Positions 8,680 through 15,947 of a DNA stretch of 64,000 bases are shown one piece after another. The DNA is from Streptomyces sp. JH14. GTDB lineage: Bacteria > Actinomycetota > Actinomycetes > Streptomycetales > Streptomycetaceae. The stretch lies in the NCBI RefSeq assembly GCF_029428675.1, contig NZ_JAJNEL010000001.1, forward strand, positions 868,001 to 932,000, in the 5' to 3' direction. The notes beneath the pieces are model-generated. The model was given only the letters and a program-made list of their open reading frames with translations. It did not search any database and had not been told where the DNA came from. Each line of letters opens with the position of its first letter. Position 1 is the stretch's first letter. A program made the position numbers and the translations under genes.

Positions 8680-9252
8680 GTGCTGATCCCCCACGACACC
8701 CGGATCGCCCTCGAAACGGTGGTCGATCTGGTGAACACCGCACAGACGACCGACCAGCAGGAGGCCGGACGGAGCGACGGTCTCGCCGACATCGAAGCGC
8801 TGTACGCGTTCTCCCGGCGGCATCGCATCAGCGGCGTCGGCGAGCTCGGCGAGAAGGACCTGCGGGCCGTACAGGATGTACGCACCCGGTTCGCGGAGAT
8901 CTTCGCGACGCACGACGCCGAAATCGCCGCCGGTCTCGTCAACAGTCTCGTGGCCGCCGCGGGCACCACGCCGCAGCTCAGCAATCACGACGGCTACGAC
9001 TGGCATGTCCATTACTTCGCGCCGGACGCCTCGATCGCCGACCATCTCGCGGCCGACTGCGGCATGGCGCTGGCCTTCATCGTCGTCGCGGGCGAGCAGG
9101 AGCGGCTGCGGCGCTGCGAGGCGCCGGACTGCCGGGACGCGTTCGTGGACCTGTCGCGCAACCGCTCCCGCAGGTACTGCTCCAGCCGCACCTGCGGTAA
9201 TCGGCTGCATGTCGCCGCGTACCGGGCACGCCGCAGGGAGGCGGCCGGCTGA
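8680..9252 (+). CDS. CGNR zinc-finger (ABATE domain) transcriptional regulator
   Basis: A 190-residue protein with the two-part layout of the CGNR family. The N-terminal ABATE-like ligand-binding region (residues 1-130) begins VLIPHDTRIALETVVDLVNT. A C-terminal four-Cys zinc finger follows: CEAPDCRDAFVDLSRN, then RYCSSRTCGNRLHVAAYR, where CGNR is the signature. Such proteins are presumed DNA-binding regulators. The GTG at 8680 is chosen over upstream ATGs because AGGGAG (about 8666-8671) sits at the right distance and conserved sequence begins there. It stands alone between ssgB and a convergent small membrane protein gene, so no target is suggested by context. Confidence 0.9.
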   Translation: MLIPHDTRIALETVVDLVNTAQTTDQQEAGRSDGLADIEALYAFSRRHRISGVGELGEKDLRAVQDVRTRFAEIFATHDAEIAAGLVNSLVAAAGTTPQLSNHDGYDWHVHYFAPDASIADHLAADCGMALAFIVVAGEQERLRRCEAPDCRDAFVDLSRNRSRRYCSSRTCGNRLHVAAYRARRREAAG

Positions 9253-9279
9253 CCGCTCGCGGCCGGTCTCATCGCCCGC

Positions 9280-9435
9280 TCACAGCAGTAAGAGATCATG
9301 CAGCGCGGCCATCAGCAGCAGACAGCCGACCACCGCGAGGAAGATCATCAAAGGGGGCTGGGACAGCGCGAAGAGGCAGCCACGCGGCTCTTCGGCAGGG
9401 GGTGCGGGGGTATCGCCCCGGGAGGTGTCCACCAT
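9280..9435 (-). CDS. small single-span membrane protein (51 residues)
   Basis: A 51-residue ORF whose first 27 residues are hydrophilic and Pro/Glu-rich (DTPAPPAEEPRGC). One hydrophobic helix follows (PLMIFLAVVGCLLLMAALHD) and the protein ends in LLLL, so it is probably a tail-anchored or single-span inner-membrane protein. The stop lies 28 bp beyond the convergent CGNR gene. The ribosome site is weak (CGAG directly before ATG). The clear hydrophobic segment and good third-position GC support it, but without comparison to relatives the call is moderate. Function unknown. Confidence 0.6.
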   Translation of the reverse strand: MVDTSRGDTPAPPAEEPRGCLFALSQPPLMIFLAVVGCLLLMAALHDLLLL

Positions 9436-9602
9436 CTCGGGACGATCATGACGCAGAACGGACCCCGTCGACGATCAACACGCCTTTTTATGACGGGAGT
9501 TCACTCTTCACATGGCCGGGAGGATTCGCTCCGGCGTCCGACCCGCCGTCACACATTCGGGACCGCGCCCGCTTCCCCGCCGCTCCCCCTGTTCCGCACC
9601 GC

Positions 9603-10574
9603 TCAGCCGAGATCGCGCAACATGCGCAGCTGGACGGCCCGGTGGGACGATGAGCCGCCCTCGTGATTGTTCCAGGGGTAGACCTCGATCTCCTTCGGAC
9701 CCGCCCAGTGGTTGTAGGCGGCGAAGACCGTGGACGGCGGACAAATGGTGTCCATCAGCGCCACCGAATAGAGCGCCGGGACCGTGGCCCGGGCGGCGAA
9801 GCTGATGCCGTCGAAGTAGGAGAGCGTACGGAACACCTGCTCGGCTTCGCCGCGTTGCGTGGCGAGGAAGCGCACGATCTCCTGGTACGGGTCCTTGTCG
9901 GTGATCTCGACGGCCCGCCGGAAGTGGGACAGGAACGGTACGTCGATCAGCGCGGCCTTCACGTGCGGGCTGAGCCCGGCCACCGCCTGGGCGATGCCGC
10001 CGCCCTGGCTGCCGCCGTGCACGACGATGCGGTCCGGGTCGACGGACGGGTGGGTGCGGGCCACCTCCACGGCGCGGACCGCGTCGGTGAAGACGCGCCG
10101 GTAGTAGTACTGCTCGGGGTCGAGGATGCCGCGGGTCATGAAGCCGGGCGACTGCGGATTGGCGCCGCCGTGCGGGTCGGGGGTGGAGCCCGCCGAGTGG
10201 CTGTTGACGGCGCCCTGGCCACGGGTGTCGACGAGCAGGGTGGCCCAGCCGGCCGCGGGCCACACCAGGTGGTCGTGCGGAAGTCCGCGGCCACCGCCGT
10301 AGCCGAGGTAGTGGACGACGCACGGGAGAGGGCCCTCGACACCCGCCGGAACGTTCAGCCACGCGCGGATACGGTGACCGCCCCAGCCGGAGAAGGTCAC
10401 GTCGTGCACGTCGACGGTGTTCAACGCTGCGTCATACGGGCGGAATTCGGGATAGAGCGGAAATCCGGAGGATTCGTCGAGGGTGCGCTTCCAGAAGGCG
10501 TCGAAGTCGACGGGCTCGCCGGGCTCTGGGCGGTAGTCGCGGAGTTGGTCCAGGGGCAGATCGAACAGGGGCAC
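9603..10574 (-). CDS. acetylxylan esterase / cephalosporin-C deacetylase (CE7 family)
   Basis: A 323-residue alpha/beta hydrolase of carbohydrate esterase family 7, which removes acetyl groups from xylo-oligosaccharides and cephalosporin C. CE7 hallmarks are all present: RGQG (118-121), GGSQGGG with the nucleophile Ser at about 189, and a C-terminal WNNHEGG with the catalytic His at about 303. The length equals the family norm, and there is no signal peptide, so it acts in the cytoplasm on imported oligosaccharides. The GTG at 10572-10574 is preferred over an ATG 63 bases upstream because GGAGA precedes it at the proper distance. A broken lacI-type gene lies immediately upstream on the same strand and was probably its regulator. 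Confidence 0.92.
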   Translation of the reverse strand: MPLFDLPLDQLRDYRPEPGEPVDFDAFWKRTLDESSGFPLYPEFRPYDAALNTVDVHDVTFSGWGGHRIRAWLNVPAGVEGPLPCVVHYLGYGGGRGLPHDHLVWPAAGWATLLVDTRGQGAVNSHSAGSTPDPHGGANPQSPGFMTRGILDPEQYYYRRVFTDAVRAVEVARTHPSVDPDRIVVHGGSQGGGIAQAVAGLSPHVKAALIDVPFLSHFRRAVEITDKDPYQEIVRFLATQRGEAEQVFRTLSYFDGISFAARATVPALYSVALMDTICPPSTVFAAYNHWAGPKEIEVYPWNNHEGGSSSHRAVQLRMLRDLG

Positions 10575-10769
10575 GAGTTCTCCGTTTCGGTCATGCGGAA
10601 GAGAAGGACGGAAAGCAGGGACGGACAGGGAGCGCATCCCGGGAGCGGGCCGGAGGAGCCGGGCGTCTTCGGCAGGTCGCTACGGCCCCGTGCCGGGGGT
10701 GCGGGGCCGGCTCCGGCTGGAGCACCCCGTCGCGGTGGCCGCGCATGCCGTTCCCGTCGCCCGCCTCCG

Positions 10770-10976
10770 TCAGCAGGAGTTCCACGGGTAGAAGGGGTGC
10801 GAGCCCGAGCAGTCCCCCCACGACGGCACTGCGGCGCCCTGCGGCCGCGCGCACCGGCCGTCACGGGCCGGGGTGCGCGGCGGCCCCGCTTCGGATCGGC
10901 CGGTCACGTGCGACACGGTGCCCGCGCAGGTTCCGGCCTGCCGGGCCATGTCCTTGATCCCTGCCACGCGCGCCAC
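10770..10976 (-). pseudogene. LacI-family regulator, N-terminal HTH remnant
   Basis: The first 31 codons read VARVAGIKDMARQAGTCAG and then TVSHVTGRSEA. This is clearly the LacI DNA-binding head (normally about ARVAGIKDVARRAGVSxGTVSxVLN). After that the frame no longer resembles a LacI effector domain and stops at about 68 codons; an intact gene would have about 340. Pieces in other frames between 10590 and 10770 may be further decayed remnants. Two positions in the helix-turn-helix are unusual (DM for DV, TCAG for VSxG). The fragment lies upstream of the CE7 esterase on the same strand, where a sugar-responsive repressor would be expected. It is non-functional as a regulator unless the head alone binds DNA. 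Confidence 0.7.
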
Positions 10977-11018
10977 CCGCCCTGTCCCAGCCCCGAATCG
11001 CTCCCCAACCCGTCGGGG

Positions 11019-11047
11019 ACGCTAGCCCCGCTCCCATGGAGCGTCAA
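11019..11047 (-). promoter_or_regulatory. strong vegetative-type promoter with operator-like palindrome, upstream of the lacI remnant
   Basis: On the minus strand TTGACG (11042-11047) and TAGCGT (11019-11024) are exactly 17 bp apart. The spacer contains the palindrome GCTCC-CAT-GGAGC (11030-11042, plus strand). A second one, TGAAC-CC-GTTCA, lies just upstream at about 11058-11069. Both look like LacI-type operators. Confidence 0.6.
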
Positions 11048-11129
11048 GGATCAGGCGTGAACCCGTTCACCTGCGATTTCGCGGCGGCTCACGTCGCCTC
11101 ACCGTCGATGGCCGCTCGCGGTCCGGGGG

Positions 11130-11579
11130 TCAGATGCCGTGCTTCTTCAGGATGGCCTCGATGTCGCTGAAGTCCTCGCCCGGGGCGGCAGCCTCCTGCT
11201 TCGGCTTCGTCTGCGGCCGGTCCGCGGGCACACCGCTCCCGAGCGAGGGCACCGACGCGGCCGGTGCGACGGCACCGCGCTGCGCCGCCTGCGCGGCGGC
11301 CTTGCGTTCCTTGCGGGTACCGACGCCGCGCCGTTCGATCGCACGCGTGGTCATGAAGAGCAGCCAGGCCACGCCGAGCAGCCCGAAGCCGAGCCAGACG
11401 CTGGGCTTGAACGCGATATCCGTGACCCACTGGACCACTCCGGTCAGCACCAGGCCGATCGGGATCAAGGAGTAGGCGGCGATCCGGGTCGCGGCGAGGA
11501 ATCGCTTCCGGTACGCGGTCACGGCGGCGATGCCCAAGCCCGCCGCGGACACCGCGGAGCAAATGGTCTCGGCAAGCAT
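11130..11579 (-). CDS. small membrane protein with a cytoplasmic tail, function unknown
   Basis: A 149-residue protein with three hydrophobic segments in its first 80 residues (ICSAVSAAGLGIAAV, IAAYSLIPIGLVLTGVV, WLGFGLLGVAWLLF). A basic stretch follows (RAIERRGVGTRKERKAA), then a Pro/Ala-rich linker and a conserved-looking C-terminal motif, FSDIEAILKKHGI. The terminal helix of this kind is often an interaction motif, but no partner is suggested by neighbours. The ATG at 11577-11579 is followed directly by the first membrane segment. It is divergent from the DsbA-like gene at 11781. No family function was recognised. Confidence 0.8.
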   Translation of the reverse strand: MLAETICSAVSAAGLGIAAVTAYRKRFLAATRIAAYSLIPIGLVLTGVVQWVTDIAFKPSVWLGFGLLGVAWLLFMTTRAIERRGVGTRKERKAAAQAAQRGAVAPAASVPSLGSGVPADRPQTKPKQEAAAPGEDFSDIEAILKKHGI

Positions 11580-11780
11580 CGGTGCCTCCAGGCGCACGGG
11601 GAAACGTCCCTTCCATCCTGCACCGCCCACCCGGCCCGCGGCCATGATCCAGGACCGCATCAGGGACATTTCAGGGCCGGAGTCCTCCCCAGGTGCAGGC
11701 GGGTGGCCGGTCCGCCCACCACGCGGGGCCGAGGCGGATGCCGATTGGGATGGGTGTGCGGGCCCTGGGAGACTGGCCCC

Positions 11781-12296
11781 ATGAGCGATTCCACTCCCGC
11801 CGCCCCGGTCGTCCTCGATGTCTGGTGCGAGCTCCAGTGCCCCGACTGCCACCGCGCCCTCACCGATGTGCACGCCCTGCGCGCCCGGTACGGCGACCGG
11901 CTCGACGTGCGCCTGCGGCACTTCCCGCTGGAGAAGCACAAGCACGCCTATGCCGCGGCGCAGGCGGCCGAGGAGGCCGCGGAGCAGGGCATGGACTGGC
12001 CGTACATCGAGGCCGTACTCGCCAGGACCGACGAGCTCGGCCGCTCGGGCGAGCCGGTACTGATCGAGGTGGCACGCGAACTCGGCCTGGACGCCGATGA
12101 GTTCGACACCGCCCTGATCGACGGACGGCACATGCTGATCGTCGATGCCGACCAGGCCGAGGGCAAGGCCATCGGCGTGACCGGCACCCCCACGTATGTG
12201 ATCGGCGGCGAGCGGCTGGACGGCGGCACGAGCCAGGACGGGCTGCGCGAGCGGATCGAGGAGATCGCCGAGCGTCTGATCGCCGAGCAGGACTGA
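11781..12296 (+). CDS. DsbA-like thioredoxin-fold protein (CPDC active site)
   Basis: A 171-residue DsbA/FrnE-type thioredoxin-fold protein. The redox motif CPDC follows LDVWCELQ at residues about 19-22, and the cis-Pro loop is GVTGTPTYVIGGE near residue 138. The helical insertion in between is typical of DsbA. There is no signal peptide, so it works in the cytoplasm as a disulfide oxidoreductase or isomerase; its substrate is unknown. The ATG at 11781 begins the conserved part. It is convergent with the GNAT gene, whose stop lies 67 bp away. Confidence 0.88.
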   Translation: MSDSTPAAPVVLDVWCELQCPDCHRALTDVHALRARYGDRLDVRLRHFPLEKHKHAYAAAQAAEEAAEQGMDWPYIEAVLARTDELGRSGEPVLIEVARELGLDADEFDTALIDGRHMLIVDADQAEGKAIGVTGTPTYVIGGERLDGGTSQDGLRERIEEIAERLIAEQD

Positions 12297-12362
12297 CGGC
12301 GGCCACGGTGACCACGGACCGATGACCGTCCCGCCACGCCGCCGGGCCCGGCCCGGCGGCGG

Positions 12363-13202
12363 CTACAGCGGCTTGACGAGGTTGTACCGGGTCACCGTGT
12401 AACCGAGCGACTCGTACAACAGGACCGCCGGCGTGTTGGACGAGAGGACGTGCAGCCCGATCCGTTCGTGCCCGGCGGCGAGCGCGATGCGTTCCGCCTC
12501 CAGCATCAGCGCCCGGCCGTACCCCCTGCCGCGGAACGTCTCCTCCACCTCGACGTCGAAGACGAATCCGACCACCGTCCCCGGGTGCATCTCGAAAGGC
12601 GACACCCAGACATGTCCCACCACGCCGTCGCCCTCATGGACCAGGGCGTGCAGCCGGGTGCCCTCCGTGGCGAGTCCGTGCGGCAGATGCGTCCGGTGGG
12701 AGATCTCCGCCTTGCGCAGAGCCTCGTCCGCCGGGACGCCGCGCTCGATCCATGTCTGCGCGTAGCCCGTGACGGCGGTGGTCTCCCACTGTTCGAACTC
12801 CGCCTCCGTCATCGGCCGCCCGGTGACACGGTCGGGCAGGACAGGCGGGTTGCGCGGCAGGTCCTTGATCATGTTCCTGCTGCGCTCGGTGCAGCCGAGT
12901 GCGGCAGCGAGCCGCTGTCCGGCCGTGTTGTCCGATCCGACCGAGAGCTCCAGCCGGGAGCACCCCCAGCCGCGCAGCACCTCCTCGGCGGCGAGTACGG
13001 CGATGGTGCCGCGGCCGCGCCTGCGGCTGGGTTCGTCTATCCGCAGGGAGCGCAGCACCCCTGCCGTCGCCCCGAATTCCGGATCGGTGGCGATCTCGAC
13101 GGCGCCGACCGGCCGTCCGTTGTCGCACACGTCGTACGCGCGGCTCCGCGCGCCGTCGGCGCCTTGCTGGATCGGCCCGGTCGGCCGGAGGGTCGTGGTC
13201 AT
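12363..13202 (-). CDS. tandem GNAT-fold N-acetyltransferase
   Basis: A 279-residue protein. The C-terminal half is a complete GNAT domain: VGFVFDVEVEETFRGRGYGR holds the acetyl-CoA pyrophosphate loop R/Q-x-x-G-x-G/A, and SSNTPAVLLYESLGYTVTRY is motif B. The N-terminal half is a second, weaker GNAT-like domain (LRIDEPSRRRGRGTIAVLAAEE, then ELSVGSDNTAGQRLAAALG). Two-domain GNATs of this type include mycothiol synthase, but the key MshD-type neighbourhood is absent and I do not assign a substrate. The start at 13200-13202 is the first ATG before the conserved region. Confidence 0.85.
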   Translation of the reverse strand: MTTTLRPTGPIQQGADGARSRAYDVCDNGRPVGAVEIATDPEFGATAGVLRSLRIDEPSRRRGRGTIAVLAAEEVLRGWGCSRLELSVGSDNTAGQRLAAALGCTERSRNMIKDLPRNPPVLPDRVTGRPMTEAEFEQWETTAVTGYAQTWIERGVPADEALRKAEISHRTHLPHGLATEGTRLHALVHEGDGVVGHVWVSPFEMHPGTVVGFVFDVEVEETFRGRGYGRALMLEAERIALAAGHERIGLHVLSSNTPAVLLYESLGYTVTRYNLVKPL

Positions 13203-13275
13203 CACCCGTGTTCTATCCGCTGAGCCGCGGACCGTCACCCGATTTTGCGGATCCCGGCCGGGCACGGACCCCGGC

Positions 13276-14097
13276 TCACGGGTCGAGGTCGTTCCCCGCA
13301 CGCTCGTCGAAGATCCGCATGGCTTTCGCCGTCACGGGTCCGGGTGTGCCGGGCAGCTCCCGTCCGTCGATCCGGTGGACGGCCTGGACGTCCCGGAGGC
13401 TGGAGGTCAGGAACACCTCCTCGGCGAGGTCCAGGACCTCCATGGACAGGTCGGTCTCGCGCGCCCCGGTCCATGCCACGACCAGTGCACGGGTGATGCC
13501 GGCGAGGCAGCCGGAGGCGACCGGCGGGGTGTACAGCTGTCCGTCGAGCACGACGAAGACGTTGGATCCGGTGCCTTCGCAGAGCTGCCCGACGGTGTTG
13601 GCGAAGAGCGCCTCCGAGGCGCCCTGCTCGTGGGCGCGGGCGAGAGCGACCACGTTCTCCGCGTACGACGTGGTCTTGAGCCCGACGAGCGCGCCGCGTT
13701 CGTTGCGCGTCCAGGGCACGGTGATCACTGCGGTGGTGTCGGGGCGCCGTCCCGCCTCGCCGAGTGCGACGACGAGGCCGGTGCCTTCGTTGCCGCGGTC
13801 TGAACCGAGCGGGGAGACCCCGCCGGTGTACGTGATGCGCAGCCGGCCGAGCTCCATGGGATTGGCGTCGATGACGGCGGCGCAGGCCCGGCGCACCTCG
13901 TCGAGGTCGGGGTCGGGCAGTCCGAGCCCGCGGGCCGAGCGGGTCAGCCGCTCGAGGTGCCGGGTGAGGGCGAAGGGCCGGCCGGCGGTCGTCCTGACCG
14001 TCTCGAAGATGCCGTCGCCCACGGTCAGTCCATGGTCGAACACGGACACCTGGGCGTCGGCGGCGTCGCGCAGTGCGCCGTTGACCCAAATCCTCAT
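13276..14097 (-). CDS. pabC: aminodeoxychorismate lyase (class IV PLP aminotransferase fold)
   Basis: A 273-residue fold-type IV PLP enzyme. The expected activity is to split 4-amino-4-deoxychorismate into pyruvate and p-aminobenzoate for folate. Family marks are VNGALRD at the start, VFDHGLTVGDGIFETVR near residues 19-35, and GLKTTSYAENVVAL with the PLP-binding Lys in GLKTTSY (about 140). EALFANTVGQLCEGTGSNVF binds the cofactor phosphate. The ATG overlaps the TGA of the upstream chorismate-binding gene (ATGA), so the two are translated together, which supports the PabC assignment over a branched-chain or D-amino acid aminotransferase. Confidence 0.85.
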   Translation of the reverse strand: MRIWVNGALRDAADAQVSVFDHGLTVGDGIFETVRTTAGRPFALTRHLERLTRSARGLGLPDPDLDEVRRACAAVIDANPMELGRLRITYTGGVSPLGSDRGNEGTGLVVALGEAGRRPDTTAVITVPWTRNERGALVGLKTTSYAENVVALARAHEQGASEALFANTVGQLCEGTGSNVFVVLDGQLYTPPVASGCLAGITRALVVAWTGARETDLSMEVLDLAEEVFLTSSLRDVQAVHRIDGRELPGTPGPVTAKAMRIFDERAGNDLDP

Positions 14098-15149
14098 CAC
14101 GCGGTCCTTCCAGTCGCTTGCTGGGCGCCCGACGCTACAGCGAGCAGCCGGTGCGCCTTGAGCTCGGTCTCGTCCCACTCGCGCTCCGGGTCGGAACCCC
14201 AGGTGATACCGGCCCCGGTGCCGAACCGGAGAACCGGGGCGGCTCCGGTCCGGTCGACCCAGAAGGTCCGGATGCCCACGGCGAGGCCGGCGGTGGAGCG
14301 GTCGGCGTCGACCCAGCCGATGCCGCCGCAGTAGGGGCCCCGGGGTGCGGTCTCCAGTGAGTCGATGATCCGCAGGGCGCTGGACTTGGGCGCCCCGGTG
14401 ACGGATCCGGGCGGGAAGGCGGCGGCGAACAGCTCGGGCCAGCCGACCCCGTCGGCGAGGCGGCCGCGCACGGTGGAGACGAGGTGGACGAGTCCCGGGT
14501 GCTTCTCCACCACGCAGAGGTCGGGGACCGTGACCGTTCCGGTGGCGCAGACGCGGCCCAGGTCGTTGCGGACCAGGTCGACGATCATCACGTTCTCGGC
14601 GTGGTCCTTCTCCAGCAGATCGGCCTCGGTGCGGCCGGTGCCCTTGATCGGTCCTGACTCGACCGTGCGGCCGTCCCGCTTCAGGAAGAGCTCGGGGGAC
14701 GCGGTGGCGATCTCCACGCCGTGCGCAGGCAGCCGAATCGTTCCTGCGTACGGGGCGGGGTTGCCGCGCGCCAGCAGCGCGGTGAGGGCGTCGACGTCCG
14801 CGGCGGCCGGGTCCGGCAGCACCGCGGTCATCACCCGGCAGAGGTTGGCCTGGTAGACCTCGCCGGCCGCTATGCACGCGCGGATGTGGCGTACGCCGGC
14901 GGTGTACGCGGCGCGGTCCAGCGACGAGGTCCAGTCACCGGCCCTCGGCCCGCGCCAGGCTCCGGGCACGGGCGCGGGCACCGGCGCGGTCCGTACGGTG
15001 CCGAAGCGGGCGCAGACGAGGCCGCCCTCGAAATCGGCGCATACGGCCCAGAAGCCGGACGAGTCGAGGGCTGCGGGATCACTGGTCACGTCCTGCAGAT
15101 CGGACGCGACGAGGCCGCCGAAGCGGGCCATTGGAGCGAGGTCGTGCAC
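14097..15149 (-). CDS. pabB: chorismate-binding protein, aminodeoxychorismate synthase component I (PabB-like)
   Basis: A 350-residue protein consisting essentially of the chorismate-binding domain. Marks are AYTAGVRHIRACIAAGEVYQ (the IxxGEVYQ signature), ASPELFLKRDGRTVESGPIKGT, and AAFPPGSVTGAPKSSALRI. It makes aminodeoxychorismate from chorismate with ammonia delivered by a PabA-type amidotransferase, which is not in this window. The N-terminal non-catalytic region is short compared with TrpE. The start is uncertain: GTG at 15147-15149 is used, and an ATG 18 bases downstream is the alternative; neither has a good ribosome site. It is translationally coupled to pabC. Confidence 0.82.
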   Translation of the reverse strand: MHDLAPMARFGGLVASDLQDVTSDPAALDSSGFWAVCADFEGGLVCARFGTVRTAPVPAPVPGAWRGPRAGDWTSSLDRAAYTAGVRHIRACIAAGEVYQANLCRVMTAVLPDPAAADVDALTALLARGNPAPYAGTIRLPAHGVEIATASPELFLKRDGRTVESGPIKGTGRTEADLLEKDHAENVMIVDLVRNDLGRVCATGTVTVPDLCVVEKHPGLVHLVSTVRGRLADGVGWPELFAAAFPPGSVTGAPKSSALRIIDSLETAPRGPYCGGIGWVDADRSTAGLAVGIRTFWVDRTGAAPVLRFGTGAGITWGSDPEREWDETELKAHRLLAVASGAQQATGRTA

Positions 15150-15224
15150 GCTGCTGAGTCTAGGACGGCACACGGTGACCTGCGCCGGGGCGCAGCCACC
15201 GCAGCACGCTGCACAAACGCGTTT

Positions 15225-15252
15225 TTGTACTGGCCCCGGAATCCGCTAGAGT
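15225..15252 (+). promoter_or_regulatory. promoter of the tRNA array
   Basis: TTGTAC (15225-15230) and TAGAGT (15247-15252) with a 16-bp spacer. The predicted start is about 35 bp before tRNA-Gly. TAGAGT fits the usual -10 hexamer of Streptomyces stable-RNA promoters. Confidence 0.55.
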
Positions 15253-15294
15253 TCAACACGTCGCCGGGACACGCAAGTGAAACGGAACCGACAA

Positions 15295-15367
15295 GCGGAC
15301 GTGGCTCAGTTGGTAGAGCATCACCTTGCCAAGGTGAGGGTCGCGAGTTCGAATCTCGTCGTCCGCT
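15295..15367 (+). tRNA. tRNA-Gly (anticodon GCC)
   Basis: A 73-base tRNA, first of a five-gene array. Acceptor stem GCGGACG/CGTCCGC with a T discriminator; anticodon loop TTGCCAA (GCC) closed by CACC/GGTG pairs; T-arm GAGTTCGAATCTC. CCA is not encoded. The array is transcribed from the promoter just upstream. Confidence 0.97.
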
Positions 15368-15404
15368 CGAAGTGGGGGATCTTTTCCCGAACCCCTGCAC
15401 TCCT

Positions 15405-15475
15405 GGTGGAGTGGCCGAGAGGCGAGGCAACGGCCTGCAAAGCCGTCTACACGGGTTCAAATCCCGTCTCCACCT
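15405..15475 (+). tRNA. tRNA-Cys (anticodon GCA)
   Basis: A 71-base tRNA with acceptor stem GGTGGAG/CTCCACC and T discriminator; anticodon loop CTGCAAA gives GCA (cysteine). T-arm GGGTTCAAATCCC. The three bases that follow are CCA, so the 3' end happens to be encoded. Confidence 0.97.
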
Positions 15476-15479
15476 CCAA

Positions 15480-15551
15480 GGACGATTAGCTCAGCGGGAG
15501 AGCGCTTCCCTGACACGGAAGAGGTCACTGGTTCAATCCCAGTATCGTCCA
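15480..15551 (+). tRNA. tRNA-Val (anticodon GAC), copy 1
   Basis: A 72-base tRNA with anticodon loop CTGACAC (GAC) and T-arm GGTTCAATCCC. The acceptor stem is GGACGAT/ATCGTCC, differing from the next two copies by compensated base changes at the outer pairs while the internal bases are the same. It begins five bases after the tRNA-Cys body. Confidence 0.97.
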
Positions 15552-15571
15552 CTGGTCCGCAAGGATCCCCC

Positions 15572-15643
15572 GCGCGATTAGCTCAGCGGGAGAGCGCTTC
15601 CCTGACACGGAAGAGGTCACTGGTTCAATCCCAGTATCGCGCA
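15572..15643 (+). tRNA. tRNA-Val (anticodon GAC), copy 2
   Basis: A 72-base tRNA identical to copy 1 except in the acceptor stem, which is GCGCGAT/ATCGCGC. It is separated from copy 1 by 20 bp. Confidence 0.97.
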
Positions 15644-15666
15644 CGCAGTACACGCAGGTTCACCCT

Positions 15667-15738
15667 GCGCGATTAGCTCAGCGGGAGAGCGCTTCCCTGA
15701 CACGGAAGAGGTCACTGGTTCAATCCCAGTATCGCGCA
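15667..15738 (+). tRNA. tRNA-Val (anticodon GAC), copy 3
   Basis: A 72-base tRNA identical to copy 2, including the GCGCGAT/ATCGCGC acceptor stem. It is the last member of the array and is followed by a strong terminator. Confidence 0.97.
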
Positions 15739-15743
15739 CCAGC

Positions 15744-15777
15744 CGAAGCCCCGGTCGTCTCCACGACCGGGGCTTCG
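15744..15777 (+). terminator. terminator of the tRNA array
   Basis: A perfect 15-bp stem (15744-15758 with 15763-15777) with loop CTCC, five bases after the last tRNA-Val. It is GC-rich without a U-tract. It also faces the convergent MFS small-subunit gene. Confidence 0.8.
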
Positions 15778-15830
15778 TCGTTGCTGCGGATCTTCGCCGC
15801 ATCGGCGCGGCCCGCTCCGCCCGACCGGCG

Positions 15831-15947
15831 TCAGTCGGTGAAGAGCTGTGTGGCCTTGAGGATCAGTTCGTACAGTCCGTAGGCGAACGGCGCGGCGACC
15901 CAGAGCCAGACCACGGCGGTGAGTGTTCTACGACTCTTGGTGGGCAC
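15831..15947 (-). CDS. MFS transporter small subunit (38 residues)
   Basis: A 38-residue membrane peptide: a basic start (MPTKSRRT), then one hydrophobic helix (LTAVVWLWVAAPFAYGLYEL) and a short polar tail. The GTG at 15945-15947 lies inside the end of the upstream transporter gene, overlapping it by 20 bp in another frame, with GAGAGGAAG about ten bases upstream. Small ORFs of this kind are known to accompany OFA-type (oxalate/formate) MFS genes in actinobacteria and are named the MFS small subunit; the assignment rests on that context and the sequence type. Its role is presumably to stabilise or modulate the transporter. Confidence 0.75.
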   Translation of the reverse strand: MPTKSRRTLTAVVWLWVAAPFAYGLYELILKATQLFTD

